From Methyloglobulus sp. (lineage in GTDB: Bacteria > Pseudomonadota > Gammaproteobacteria > Methylococcales > Methylomonadaceae): a stretch of DNA of 64,000 nucleotides. The DNA lies in assembly GCA_013141505.1 (NCBI GenBank), contig JABFQX010000010.1:1-64000 (forward strand). Direction: 5' to 3'. The notes beneath the pieces are model-generated. The model was not told the DNA's origin, made no database searches, and was given only the letters and a program-made list of their open reading frames with translations. Shown piece after piece: positions 54,116-62,769 of the stretch (its first letter is position 1; every line of letters starts with the position of its first letter). Position numbers and translations under genes: made by a program.

Positions 54116-55615
54116 TTATTCAAATGTAGCTTCAGGAGTTGCGTCGTCTGCTGGAATTGCACCGCCCAGTTCACTTTGAACTGAACTTATTTTACGCAAC
54201 CAAGTTTTTTTCAATTCTTTAGGCAGTTTTTGCTTATCCAGGCTGGCTTGTTCAGGACTGGCATACGAACCATACACTAAAACAAAGCGATCATTGCCTT
54301 TTTTCGTTTTAGTTTTGATAAATCTCAAATCCTGACCCAAGCTCTGATACCTTTGCAAGACTTCGACGATGGGGCGCTCTTTTGACAAGGCCATTAATTG
54401 TAAGGTGTAGTTATCCGCTGGCTGATCTGTTAACCATTGATTTTCCAGACCTGGGGATACGGGCACAGCAGTCGGTTCTTGACTTGCATCCGTAACGGCT
54501 TCTGGATGAGCAGGACTTCCGCCGATTGCAGCGGGCATCGGCGTTGCCACGACGGCACTTTCAGGATTTAAGGCTGGAGCATTCGCGACTTGTACAGGTG
54601 CAGCAGCAGCGACAACCGCCGATTGGTTGGCATCGGCTACATCAGCAGATACCTTAGCTGTCTCAGGCGGCAAATGCGTTGGCAACTGATTAACAGCTTC
54701 AGGCGCATTAGCTGCAAGAATAGAACCCGCCGACTTAGCAACTACTTGCTGAGCACCTTCTCCAACATTTTGCTTACTTGCTACGGTTGCCGTTTTTTGT
54801 TCGGCGGGCTTCGGCCTGGAACTCCACCATTGCACACCCAGAGCAAGAATAACCAAGCCAGCAACAGCGGCAATCAGCACAGGTTTGGAATAATCGACCT
54901 TTTTAGAATTGTCCTCAGGTAAATGAGCAAGAATATTGCCGGGGATGCCGTGGGTTTCACGGTAAAGCTCCCCAGTCATGCTCTCATTGATACTGTTGAA
55001 CTGGATTCTTGGCTTGGGTAGTGTCGATAAATATTCCAGGAACTCACCGCATTGTTGCTCTGACAAGGGCGGAATGTCGATGTGATAGCAATTATCAACG
55101 GCAGGATCGGTGCTGGTTTTTAAATATAACTCGCTGTGAGTCAGCGCAAAAACAACCCTTAAGACGGGGTTGTTTTGAGCATAAATTATGATATTTTCAA
55201 TTAGCCCAGGCACCAAATTACCGGCATCATCAATGATTAAAACAACTTTGCTGTCACGTTTTGCCAATCGGTCAAACGCATTTGCCAGCGAGGGCATATT
55301 AATGCCCGGAATAGCCTGCCCCATCATTTCGCTCAACAACTCCTGAATCCGTTCAAGACTTAATGAGTTGTCGCCTTTCAATAAACAGACGAGCCATGAT
55401 TCTGTTTTAGCGTCCTTAAAAGTATTGAGCAGCCTCGTTTTACCTATGCCTTCAGGTCCGCAGACAACAATGCCATTAGCCAAATTAGCGACCAGATGCT
55501 TTAACAGGTCAAGCCGCTGAGTGCGCTCTTTGGTGATTAACGGTTGCCCGGAAATCTGAACATTAATCTGGGGTTTGATGACCGTTTTTAATGGCTTGTT
55601 TACCGGATTGACCAT
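54116..55615 (-). CDS. damX: DamX-like protein: AAA ATPase with C-terminal SPOR domain
   Basis: A 499-residue protein. Residues about 35-235 form an ExeA/AAA-type ATPase with Walker A GPEGIGKT and Walker B VVLIIDDAG. A membrane helix (about 245-262, PVLIAAVAGLVILALGV) is followed by a long Ala/Pro/Val-rich periplasmic linker and a SPOR domain (about 405-475, NYTLQLMALSKERPIVEVLQ) that binds denuded peptidoglycan at the septum. E. coli DamX lacks an intact ATPase site, whereas here Walker A is complete. The position between aroB and hemE is as in other gammaproteobacteria. Confidence 0.88.
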   Translation of the reverse strand: MVNPVNKPLKTVIKPQINVQISGQPLITKERTQRLDLLKHLVANLANGIVVCGPEGIGKTRLLNTFKDAKTESWLVCLLKGDNSLSLERIQELLSEMMGQAIPGINMPSLANAFDRLAKRDSKVVLIIDDAGNLVPGLIENIIIYAQNNPVLRVVFALTHSELYLKTSTDPAVDNCYHIDIPPLSEQQCGEFLEYLSTLPKPRIQFNSINESMTGELYRETHGIPGNILAHLPEDNSKKVDYSKPVLIAAVAGLVILALGVQWWSSRPKPAEQKTATVASKQNVGEGAQQVVAKSAGSILAANAPEAVNQLPTHLPPETAKVSADVADANQSAVVAAAAPVQVANAPALNPESAVVATPMPAAIGGSPAHPEAVTDASQEPTAVPVSPGLENQWLTDQPADNYTLQLMALSKERPIVEVLQRYQSLGQDLRFIKTKTKKGNDRFVLVYGSYASPEQASLDKQKLPKELKKTWLRKISSVQSELGGAIPADDATPEATFE

Positions 55616-55621
55616 AACCCT

Positions 55622-56701
55622 TCAACCTTTATACGTTTCGAGGGTCAATCGTAACAAATTCTGGTCAACTCCGACAGGTAGGCTGGCTTCGCCAATCGCT
55701 TTTAGCAAAATTAATCTGATGTCGCCATCGACATTTTTTTTGTCGACCGACATGAATTGCAAAAATTGCTCAACGCTCAAGCTATCAGGCGGAACAACCG
55801 GAAGCCGGGCTTTTTTGAAAATCGCAATAATCTTTTCGACATCATCGTCAGTTATCCAACCTTTGTGCCGAGACAAATCAGCCGCCTGACAGGTGCCAAT
55901 AGCAACCGCCTCGCCATGCAGATACTCACCATAACCCATGCCGGTTTCGATGGCATGGCCGAAGGTATGGCCCAAATTTAAAGTCGCCCTGACACCGGAT
56001 TCAGTTTCATCTTCCGCAACTACCTGAGCTTTGTTGATACATGACCGTTCCACGGCAAAAGCCAAGGTTTGTTTGTCCCTGGCTAACAAGGCGGGCAGAT
56101 TATAGTCCAACCAGACAAAAAAATCGGCATCCCTGATCAAGCCGTATTTAATGACTTCGGCAAGACCTGCCGATAATTGCCGATCATCAAGGGTCGCCAA
56201 AACATCGGTATCCGCAATAACGCACTGGGGCTGATAAAATGCCCCGATCATATTTTTGCCCAAAGGATGATTAACGCCGGTTTTGCCGCCTACCGATGAA
56301 TCGACTTGCGCCAGCAATGTGGTCGGTATTTGAATGAACGGAATGCCCCGTTGGTAGCAGGCAGCGGCGAAACCGCCCATATCACCCACTACCCCGCCGC
56401 CCAGGGCGATCAAAGTCGCACGACGACCAAATTTGTTGATTAACAGAGCATCAAAGATCTTGTTGAGGACAGCCAGCGATTTGTGCTGCTCACCATCAGG
56501 CAGGATGACCGTAGCGGTTTTGTAGGCTTTTAGCTGATCTAAAACCGCATCCAGGTACAAAGGCGCAACCGTCTCATTGGTCACGACCAACACTTCAGAA
56601 CCTTTTATGTGCTGTCCGTAAAGCTCCGATTGCGACAGTATGCCAGAACCAATATAAATCGGGTAACTGCGTCCGCCTAAATCAACCTCAAGTGTCTTCA
56701 T
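55622..56701 (-). CDS. aroB: 3-dehydroquinate synthase
   Basis: A 359-residue protein starting [20 protein letters not shown] at the ATG at 56701. It has the NAD-binding motif [20 protein letters not shown], the metal-binding [11 protein letters not shown], and His in [19 protein letters not shown]. It carries out the second step of the shikimate pathway. The start lies within the last codons of aroK (14-nt overlap), so translation is coupled. Confidence 0.96.
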   Translation of the reverse strand: MKTLEVDLGGRSYPIYIGSGILSQSELYGQHIKGSEVLVVTNETVAPLYLDAVLDQLKAYKTATVILPDGEQHKSLAVLNKIFDALLINKFGRRATLIALGGGVVGDMGGFAAACYQRGIPFIQIPTTLLAQVDSSVGGKTGVNHPLGKNMIGAFYQPQCVIADTDVLATLDDRQLSAGLAEVIKYGLIRDADFFVWLDYNLPALLARDKQTLAFAVERSCINKAQVVAEDETESGVRATLNLGHTFGHAIETGMGYGEYLHGEAVAIGTCQAADLSRHKGWITDDDVEKIIAIFKKARLPVVPPDSLSVEQFLQFMSVDKKNVDGDIRLILLKAIGEASLPVGVDQNLLRLTLETYKG

Positions 56702-57218
56702 GATTGACCGCTTTATATTCTTCAAGGATATGGCTTACAACAGTTTTGCTCTTTAAGACACCGGTATCTATTTTGAAATCGGCACAGGACAAATACAAAG
56801 GCTGACGCTGCTCAAAAAGTTCATGTAAGCGAGTTCGAGGATTATCGGTTTTTAATAAAGGCCGCTGGGTATCCCAACGGGTGCGCTCCATAATCCTGTC
56901 CACAGAACATTGTAAATAAACGACATAACCGTTGTCTTTGAGTGCTTTACGGTTTTCCTCCCGCAACACTGCCCCGCCACCGGTCGCCAGCACAATGCCT
57001 TTCAACTGGGTGAGTTTCTCGATCATTTTTTGCTCACGAACCCGGAAGCCTTCCTCGCCTTCAAACTCGAAGATAGTCGGGATATCAACACCAGTGCTTT
57101 CTTCAATGGCCTTGTCGCTGTCATAGAACGGCACTTTAAGGGCTTTGGCCAATTGTCGGCCAATGGTGGTTTTACCAGCACCCATAAGACCTATCAGGTA
57201 AATATTCTCCGCTGTCAT
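56688..57218 (-). CDS. aroK: Shikimate kinase
   Basis: A 176-residue P-loop kinase: [20 protein letters not shown] (Walker A), shikimate-binding Asp in [13 protein letters not shown] and Arg in GFRVREQ, the glycine triad [14 protein letters not shown] and the lid Arg in TQRPLLKTD. It phosphorylates shikimate in aromatic amino acid synthesis. It is the first gene of aroK-aroB-damX-hemE and follows the pil operon terminator. Confidence 0.96.
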   Translation of the reverse strand: MTAENIYLIGLMGAGKTTIGRQLAKALKVPFYDSDKAIEESTGVDIPTIFEFEGEEGFRVREQKMIEKLTQLKGIVLATGGGAVLREENRKALKDNGYVVYLQCSVDRIMERTRWDTQRPLLKTDNPRTRLHELFEQRQPLYLSCADFKIDTGVLKSKTVVSHILEEYKAVNHEDT

Positions 57219-57234
57219 AAGTGCGTTTTTGCCG

Positions 57235-57260
57235 CAAATAAAAAAGGGGCATTATGCCCC
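57235..57260 (-). terminator. Intrinsic terminator of the pilMNOPQ operon
   Basis: Read leftward from pilQ: stem GGGGCA, loop TAA, stem TGCCCC, then a T-run (TTTTTTATTT). It is placed about 24 bp after the pilQ stop and just before aroK, so it separates the two transcripts at least partly. Confidence 0.88.
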
Positions 57261-57283
57261 CTTTTCTCACTAAGTTGAAGCGG

Positions 57284-59683
57284 TCAGTTTTCAGCCATGC
57301 TGTCTTTGACAATTTTTGGGGTGATAAAAATAAGTAATTCGCGCTTGTCGTCGCCTTTTTCAGGGTTTCTAAACAAGACACCGACACCGGGTAAATCGCC
57401 AAAAAACGGTATTTTCCTCATTTTATCTGACAAGTCATTTTCAAAAACCCCGCCCAGAACCACTGTTTCACCATCCATGACGTGGACATTGGTTTCAAGC
57501 TGCTTGGTATCAATACCAATCCCGTCTGGCGTTGATTCCCCCGGTGAGTCTTTGGTCACTTGCAATGCCATGACTACGCTGCCACTAGGCGTGATTTGTG
57601 GCAACACATCCAGCTTCAACGCGGCATCAACAAACGTCGTTTGCGTTCCTTGGTTACTGACTGTTTGGTAAGGAATCTGCACACCCTGTTTGATGGTCGC
57701 CTGACACCGGTCAGAGGTCATTATCCTTGGGTTGGAGATGAATTCCAGTTTGTTTTGTTCCTGCATGGCTTGAAATTCAAGGTTCAACACATAATCCGCG
57801 CCCCTTACCAGAGTCATGCTTAAAGCCCCATAGGGATTTGATGCTGTAAGATCGACCATTTGATTAGCTAATTCTTCATATCTCTTATCCGATCTTGTGT
57901 CGACAATATGTGCTGGTGTGGTCTTGGGTGGGTTTGATTTGGAATCTGTGGTTGTCATAACACCATAGGTACCCGGACCACCCAAACCAAATTGTTTGCC
58001 GCTGCCGGCATACGCTCCGGCATTGGCGCCAAACCTCACACCCAATTGCTTCCTAAAGGTATTTTGGGCACTGACTATCCTGACTTCAATCATCACCTGA
58101 CGTACTGGTACATCCAGACGACGGATCAGTTTTTTTGCTTCATCCAAGCGTTTGGTGGTCTCGCGGATAATTAAGGTGTTGGTGCGGGCATCGACCACAA
58201 CCGAGCCACGGTCAGATAAGATCCGAAACTTGTCATTTTGGTTGTTACCACCTTGACCGCCCTGCCCACCTTGACCTTGGCCACTCTGGCTGCCCTGAGT
58301 ATTTAATGATGCCCCGGGAAATACTGAACTTGAACTGGAGCTTGAACTTGCACCGGTTGGCGTTCCGGTACTTGACGTGGGCGATTTGTTGGAACCGCAG
58401 CTACCAAACGCGCCGGTGTCCATGCCATTCAGTAAGTTTCTGAAATTTTCTGCCCTGGCGTAGTTGATCTTGATGTATTCAGTCACCATCGGCTCGAGTT
58501 GTTCGACAACCCGCTCGGTGGCTTCCTGCTTCTCTTTATATTCTTTTATTTTGCCGACTGGAGCGACTAGGATGACATTACCTGATTCAAATTTCTCCAA
58601 GCCTTTGGTCATCATGATGAAGTCCAGCGCTTCATCCCAAGGCACATCATCCATTTTTAAAGTAATCGTACCGGCCACTTCGTCACCGGCAACGACATTT
58701 TGTCCGGTGAATTCCGCGAGAATGGCAATGACACTGCGGATATCAATATCCTGAAAATTCAAGGACAAGCGATCACCTTTGTACTTTTCCCGCTTGCTGT
58801 CCAAGATTTCTTTTTCTTCGCTGGTCAATGGCCGAAACTCAATTGTCAGCAAGCCTTCGGACTGAAATAGGGAGTAATCATAAAGACTGTTCATCATGCC
58901 TACGGTGATGGTCGTTTCACGACTGGTCGAAGTTGCGCCGATGGTTTTGACCGGGGTTGCAAATTCTGAAACATCCAGCCTTTTTGACAAGTTGTCAGGT
59001 AAGCGCGTATTAACAAAACTGAGGACGACATTGCCGCCTTCTTGCTTGGTATTGACGATGGTATCAGGGTTGGCTAATGACACCAGGATGCGGCCTTCCC
59101 CGTTATCGCCACGTTTAAAGTCCAGCCCCCTAATGCCTTGTTCAGGTATCAGTCCCGCCGCCACCGAAGAAGGTGTCGATTTTCTAATAAATGGCCGTGT
59201 TATCGATGGCGTTGTTGATCTCGTCACTGGCATCATATTCGCTGGCGATGCGCTCGCCCGTGCATTGGCGATTGTCAACAGTACCTTATTGCCTTCAACT
59301 TTAGTGTCAAACGGTGTGGTTTCAACTAAGTTAACCACGACACGCACCCGGTCAGCGGCTTCTGCGACATAAACGCTACTGATCGGCCCTTGGTTAACCG
59401 AAAACATTTTTTTATCCAGGCCATTGGCAACACCGGGAAAATCAAGCGCAATGCGAGCGGGGTTATCCGTTTGAAATACTTTGGGGGCAGTCGCGGAACC
59501 ACTCATTTCCATTTGTATTTGAATCTTATCTCCAGCCAGGGCGGCAACATCAATATTTGAAATTGTCAGGCCGTCAGCCATGACCGATGCACACTGCACT
59601 ATCAATAATAAGCCCAAACTTATGTGTGCAAACCGTGCCAGCACCCTTTTGTTCCACATCATATCACCCTGTTCATTATTCAT
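57284..59683 (-). CDS. pilQ: Type IV pilus secretin PilQ
   Basis: A 799-residue outer membrane secretin from the ATG at 59683 (GAGGA upstream). After the signal peptide come AMIN domains (about 40-270), a secretin STN-type N0 domain (about 320-390, LNFQDIDIRSVIAILAEFTG), N1, and the secretin barrel (about 560-790, VMIEVRIVSAQNTFRKQLGV to GGVFENDLSDKMRKIPFFGD). Between N1 segments is a long Ser/Gly/Gln-rich insert (about 430-485; nine consecutive or near-consecutive Ser, then GQGQGGQGGQGGNNQ). It forms the pore through which the pilus exits. It is the last gene of pilMNOPQ. Confidence 0.96.
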   Translation of the reverse strand: MNNEQGDMMWNKRVLARFAHISLGLLLIVQCASVMADGLTISNIDVAALAGDKIQIQMEMSGSATAPKVFQTDNPARIALDFPGVANGLDKKMFSVNQGPISSVYVAEAADRVRVVVNLVETTPFDTKVEGNKVLLTIANARASASPANMMPVTRSTTPSITRPFIRKSTPSSVAAGLIPEQGIRGLDFKRGDNGEGRILVSLANPDTIVNTKQEGGNVVLSFVNTRLPDNLSKRLDVSEFATPVKTIGATSTSRETTITVGMMNSLYDYSLFQSEGLLTIEFRPLTSEEKEILDSKREKYKGDRLSLNFQDIDIRSVIAILAEFTGQNVVAGDEVAGTITLKMDDVPWDEALDFIMMTKGLEKFESGNVILVAPVGKIKEYKEKQEATERVVEQLEPMVTEYIKINYARAENFRNLLNGMDTGAFGSCGSNKSPTSSTGTPTGASSSSSSSSVFPGASLNTQGSQSGQGQGGQGGQGGNNQNDKFRILSDRGSVVVDARTNTLIIRETTKRLDEAKKLIRRLDVPVRQVMIEVRIVSAQNTFRKQLGVRFGANAGAYAGSGKQFGLGGPGTYGVMTTTDSKSNPPKTTPAHIVDTRSDKRYEELANQMVDLTASNPYGALSMTLVRGADYVLNLEFQAMQEQNKLEFISNPRIMTSDRCQATIKQGVQIPYQTVSNQGTQTTFVDAALKLDVLPQITPSGSVVMALQVTKDSPGESTPDGIGIDTKQLETNVHVMDGETVVLGGVFENDLSDKMRKIPFFGDLPGVGVLFRNPEKGDDKRELLIFITPKIVKDSMAEN

Positions 59684-59697
59684 GGTTATCCTCAAAA

Positions 59698-60258
59698 TCA
59701 CTCGGTTAAAGCTAATGAAGTTTGTTGTTCGCGCCAGGTGCCTGGCTTGTCTGGAACAATCTCCATTAATTCGATCTTATCCTTCTGTATGCGGATAATT
59801 TTCCCGTAATTCTTACCCAGATGGTTGCCAACCTGTACCCGGTAAACAGTCTTATCGCTCGCTTTTACCAAGCCCCACAGGTTAGCTTTCATTATGATAG
59901 TCCCGACCATTCTTAAGCTGTCCAATGGGAACGCTTCCAGTTCTTCTTTGCGTCTAGCGGTATCCGGCTTTATGCCGTTGCCGACAGAAAGTTGGGTATC
60001 CTCTACTTCTTCAGCTTCGCTGATTGCCTTGAAAGGATCACGCAAGCCTTCGGGTTTAAACACAAACGGCTCAATCGATTTTACTTCTGGTAACGGCTCA
60101 ATAGTACCTTTAGGTCGTGCGTTAATATCTTTGATATATTGTTCTAAGTCGGAAAACTCTTGATTACCGCAACCGGTTAACAATATAGAAACCGCTAAAG
60201 GGCACAGCAAAAACTTTAGCGATTTTTTACTTATCAAGCGCGCTACATTGCCACCCAT
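59698..60258 (-). CDS. pilP: Type IV pilus lipoprotein PilP
   Basis: A 186-residue lipoprotein with lipobox LLTGC, a flexible linker (PLPEVKSIEPFVFKPEGLRD, the segment that contacts PilN/PilO), and a C-terminal beta-domain (about 105-175, LDSLRMVGTIIMKANLWGLV) that contacts PilQ. It links the inner membrane assembly platform to the secretin. It starts on the base where pilO ends (1-nt overlap), and its stop lies 14 bp before the pilQ start. Confidence 0.93.
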   Translation of the reverse strand: MGGNVARLISKKSLKFLLCPLAVSILLTGCGNQEFSDLEQYIKDINARPKGTIEPLPEVKSIEPFVFKPEGLRDPFKAISEAEEVEDTQLSVGNGIKPDTARRKEELEAFPLDSLRMVGTIIMKANLWGLVKASDKTVYRVQVGNHLGKNYGKIIRIQKDKIELMEIVPDKPGTWREQQTSLALTE

Positions 60259-60887
60259 TACTGCCCCCCTCTTTTTCTTTTGTCACTGGGGTTAGCCGTT
60301 CCTGATGACTTTTCGTTATACGTTTTAACGATTGCATCCATCGTCATTGCATCTTCCTTGCCCTTGTCCTTATCAATAGGGGCTATTTTCACATCATGGA
60401 CGGTGACAATTCGGGGCAACGCAGCCAAACCGCTGACAAACAAGCTGAGTTCTTCATATTTGCCAATCACCTGAATACTGATCGGTAATTCAGAGTAAAA
60501 ATCTTTGACAATCGGCGCCCCAGGCTGGAACAACCTGAACTCCAAACCGCTGGCGAGGCCTGTTTGAGAAATATCAATTAGCAAGCTAGCCACCTCTTCT
60601 TCTGTTGGCATTTGCTTGAGCATAATCGCCAAAGAAGTCTCAATTTGAGCCAGTTGGTCACGGTAGTCTTGCAGATTGGCGGACTTTTTTTGCTTGTCTT
60701 CAAACTCTTTTTTTAAATCGACCTCTTTAGTCTCTAAAGTAGTCAGCTCATCAAGCTGACCTATAGTGTCCAAGTAAAATCCCAGCCCTGCCACAATTAA
60801 GCAGACAATGGCGATTACGAGTGCTTTAGCGGGAAGCGGCCACGTCCCTGATGCATTAATATCCCAATTAATCTCTGACAGGTTCAT
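60258..60887 (-). CDS. pilO: Type IV pilus assembly protein PilO
   Basis: A 209-residue protein with a short cytosolic start, one membrane helix (about 20-43, ALVIAIVCLIVAGLGFYLDT), a coiled coil (about 50-95) and a ferredoxin-like periplasmic domain (FYSELPISIQVIGKYEELSL, FVSGLAALPRIVTVHDVKIA). It pairs with PilN in the inner membrane. It overlaps pilN by 4 nt. Confidence 0.94.
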   Translation of the reverse strand: MNLSEINWDINASGTWPLPAKALVIAIVCLIVAGLGFYLDTIGQLDELTTLETKEVDLKKEFEDKQKKSANLQDYRDQLAQIETSLAIMLKQMPTEEEVASLLIDISQTGLASGLEFRLFQPGAPIVKDFYSELPISIQVIGKYEELSLFVSGLAALPRIVTVHDVKIAPIDKDKGKEDAMTMDAIVKTYNEKSSGTANPSDKRKRGGQ

Positions 60888-61459
60888 CGTTTTTCCTCTT
60901 TTCCGCCTTCGACGTCCTTCTTACCCAGTTTAGCCCGCAAAATAAAATCGCTTTTCTGCTCAACATTGGTCTTGTCGGGCGATTTTATGATTTCAAGTTT
61001 TGGTGTTTGCAACCACGCCGATGCTTCAACAGCACGCATGAATGCCGAAACCCGAGCATTAGATTGGGTTTTTCCCTCAAAAGTAAGGTCACTACCGGCT
61101 TGAGCAAACTTGCTCAGAAATACGCCATCCGGGGTCGTTCTGGGTATTTCATCAAACAAATGGACAATTTCAGGACGGCTTTCCTGCAACCGCTGCACCA
61201 AATCTATTTTTGCCAGTAATTTGCTTTTCTTTTCGCCAATGGTTTTCACTTCGGTAATCTTAGTGTCAAGAATAGCAATTTGATCCTGTACGAGTTTGTT
61301 TCTTTGTTGCTGGTATTCCTGTATCCCGGCAATGTACAGATGCACCAAACCGAGTAGAAGTAAGGTTGCCAAAGCACACAAACCGATTAATGAGAGAAAA
61401 AATCTTTTTTGTTCTTGCCGCTTTTCTTCCCGCCAAGGCAGTAGATTGATTTTTGCCAT
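60884..61459 (-). CDS. pilN: Type IV pilus assembly protein PilN
   Basis: A 191-residue protein from the ATG at 61459, beginning MAKINLLPWREEKRQEQKRF. The INLLPWRE motif is the conserved peptide that binds PilM in the cytosol. One membrane helix follows (about 23-45), then a coiled coil and a ferredoxin-like periplasmic domain. The start overlaps the pilM stop by 1 nt. A longer start exists upstream but would place residues before the conserved INLLPW. Confidence 0.95.
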   Translation of the reverse strand: MAKINLLPWREEKRQEQKRFFLSLIGLCALATLLLLGLVHLYIAGIQEYQQQRNKLVQDQIAILDTKITEVKTIGEKKSKLLAKIDLVQRLQESRPEIVHLFDEIPRTTPDGVFLSKFAQAGSDLTFEGKTQSNARVSAFMRAVEASAWLQTPKLEIIKSPDKTNVEQKSDFILRAKLGKKDVEGGKEEKR

Positions 61460-62517
61460 TAATCGAAACTCCTTAACGCCAACCCGCACGCCAACAGCAA
61501 TGCTGGGGCATCCGCGCTTAAGGTTTGTGGTTTAACTTTATTGGAAAGTGCCATACTAATAAACGGATTGGCGATGTAAGTAGTAACGCCCAAGGATTGC
61601 TCTATTAAAGCATCAACCCCGGATATGGTCGCGCAACCACCGGCAAGAACAATTCCGTCAACATTTCTATTGGCACTTGAAGATACAAAAAACTGCATGG
61701 ATCTGGAAATTTGCTGCACCATTACTTTCTTGAATGGCTCTAACACATCAGCAGTGTAACTCTCTGGCAAGCCCCCACGTTTTTTTGCCAAGCCCGCCTC
61801 TTCGTAGGAAAACCCGTAGCGCCGTTGAATCTCTTCAGTTAGTTGCTTACCGCCAAACCCTTGCTCACGGGTATAAACAGTGCGACCGTCGTGAATGATG
61901 CTCAAAGTCGTCATGCTGGCACCGACATCGGCTACTGCATAGGTCTTGCCTTCAAGCCCTTCCAGTTGGTCATTGAGCAAGATGAGCGCATTTTCTATCG
62001 CAAAAGCCTCAACGTCGACAATTTTGGTTTTTAAACCGGCTTTGGTGAGTGCTTCTACACGATTATTGACATTCTCTTTTCTCGAAGCCACCAACAATAC
62101 ATCGAGCATTTGCGGGTTTGTCTCGTTGACGCGTTGGACTTCAAAATCAAGACTGACCTCATCCAGGGTATAAGGCACGTACTGAGCGGCCTCATCGAGA
62201 ACCTGATCTTCTATCTCTTCTTCAGCCAACGAGACGGGAACGGTAATGACTTTTGACATAACTGTCGAACCGGAAACAGCGACGCAGGCTTGCCTTAACT
62301 TTGTGCCTGATTGCTTGACTGCCAATCGTATCGCCTCAGCAATCATATCGATATTGGCAATATTTTTATCGACAAAAGCCTCTTGAAGCAATGGAACCAC
62401 GGTATAACTTTCCACCCGGTAGCGAGTACCGAGTTTGCTTAATTCCAGTAACTTAACAGCGGCAGTGCTAATATCCAAGCCAAGCACAGCATTCTGTTTC
62501 TGATTAAACCAGCTCAT
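61459..62517 (-). CDS. pilM: Type IV pilus actin-like ATPase PilM
   Basis: A 352-residue cytosolic protein of the FtsA/actin fold: VLGLDISTAAVKLLELSK (phosphate 1), VADVGASMTTLSIIHDGRTV (phosphate 2), QLTEEIQRRYGFSYEEAGLA and VLAGGCATISGVDALIEQ (adenosine). It binds the PilN N-terminal peptide and connects the cytosolic motor to the platform. It is the first gene of the operon, divergent from the PBP1a gene across a 252-bp intergenic region. Confidence 0.96.
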   Translation of the reverse strand: MSWFNQKQNAVLGLDISTAAVKLLELSKLGTRYRVESYTVVPLLQEAFVDKNIANIDMIAEAIRLAVKQSGTKLRQACVAVSGSTVMSKVITVPVSLAEEEIEDQVLDEAAQYVPYTLDEVSLDFEVQRVNETNPQMLDVLLVASRKENVNNRVEALTKAGLKTKIVDVEAFAIENALILLNDQLEGLEGKTYAVADVGASMTTLSIIHDGRTVYTREQGFGGKQLTEEIQRRYGFSYEEAGLAKKRGGLPESYTADVLEPFKKVMVQQISRSMQFFVSSSANRNVDGIVLAGGCATISGVDALIEQSLGVTTYIANPFISMALSNKVKPQTLSADAPALLLACGLALRSFD

Positions 62518-62769
62518 TAAACGCCCTTAATTTGTTATATTGTCCTGAATTGCGTGAATGTCGCAGATGCTGTTGAGCATCTAAAGTTTTCATTTACAAA
62601 AGTATAGTAGCCTTTTGTATTTTCATACTAAAAATATTCAATTTATTTGTTTGTTAGGTTGCTCTATACTCGCAACCTGACTTTATAAGTGTCCTGTAAA
62701 CCAACTTACACTACACACGCTTCGAATGAGCACGAATTTGAAAAACATTAAAACCCACCTGGACTATTT

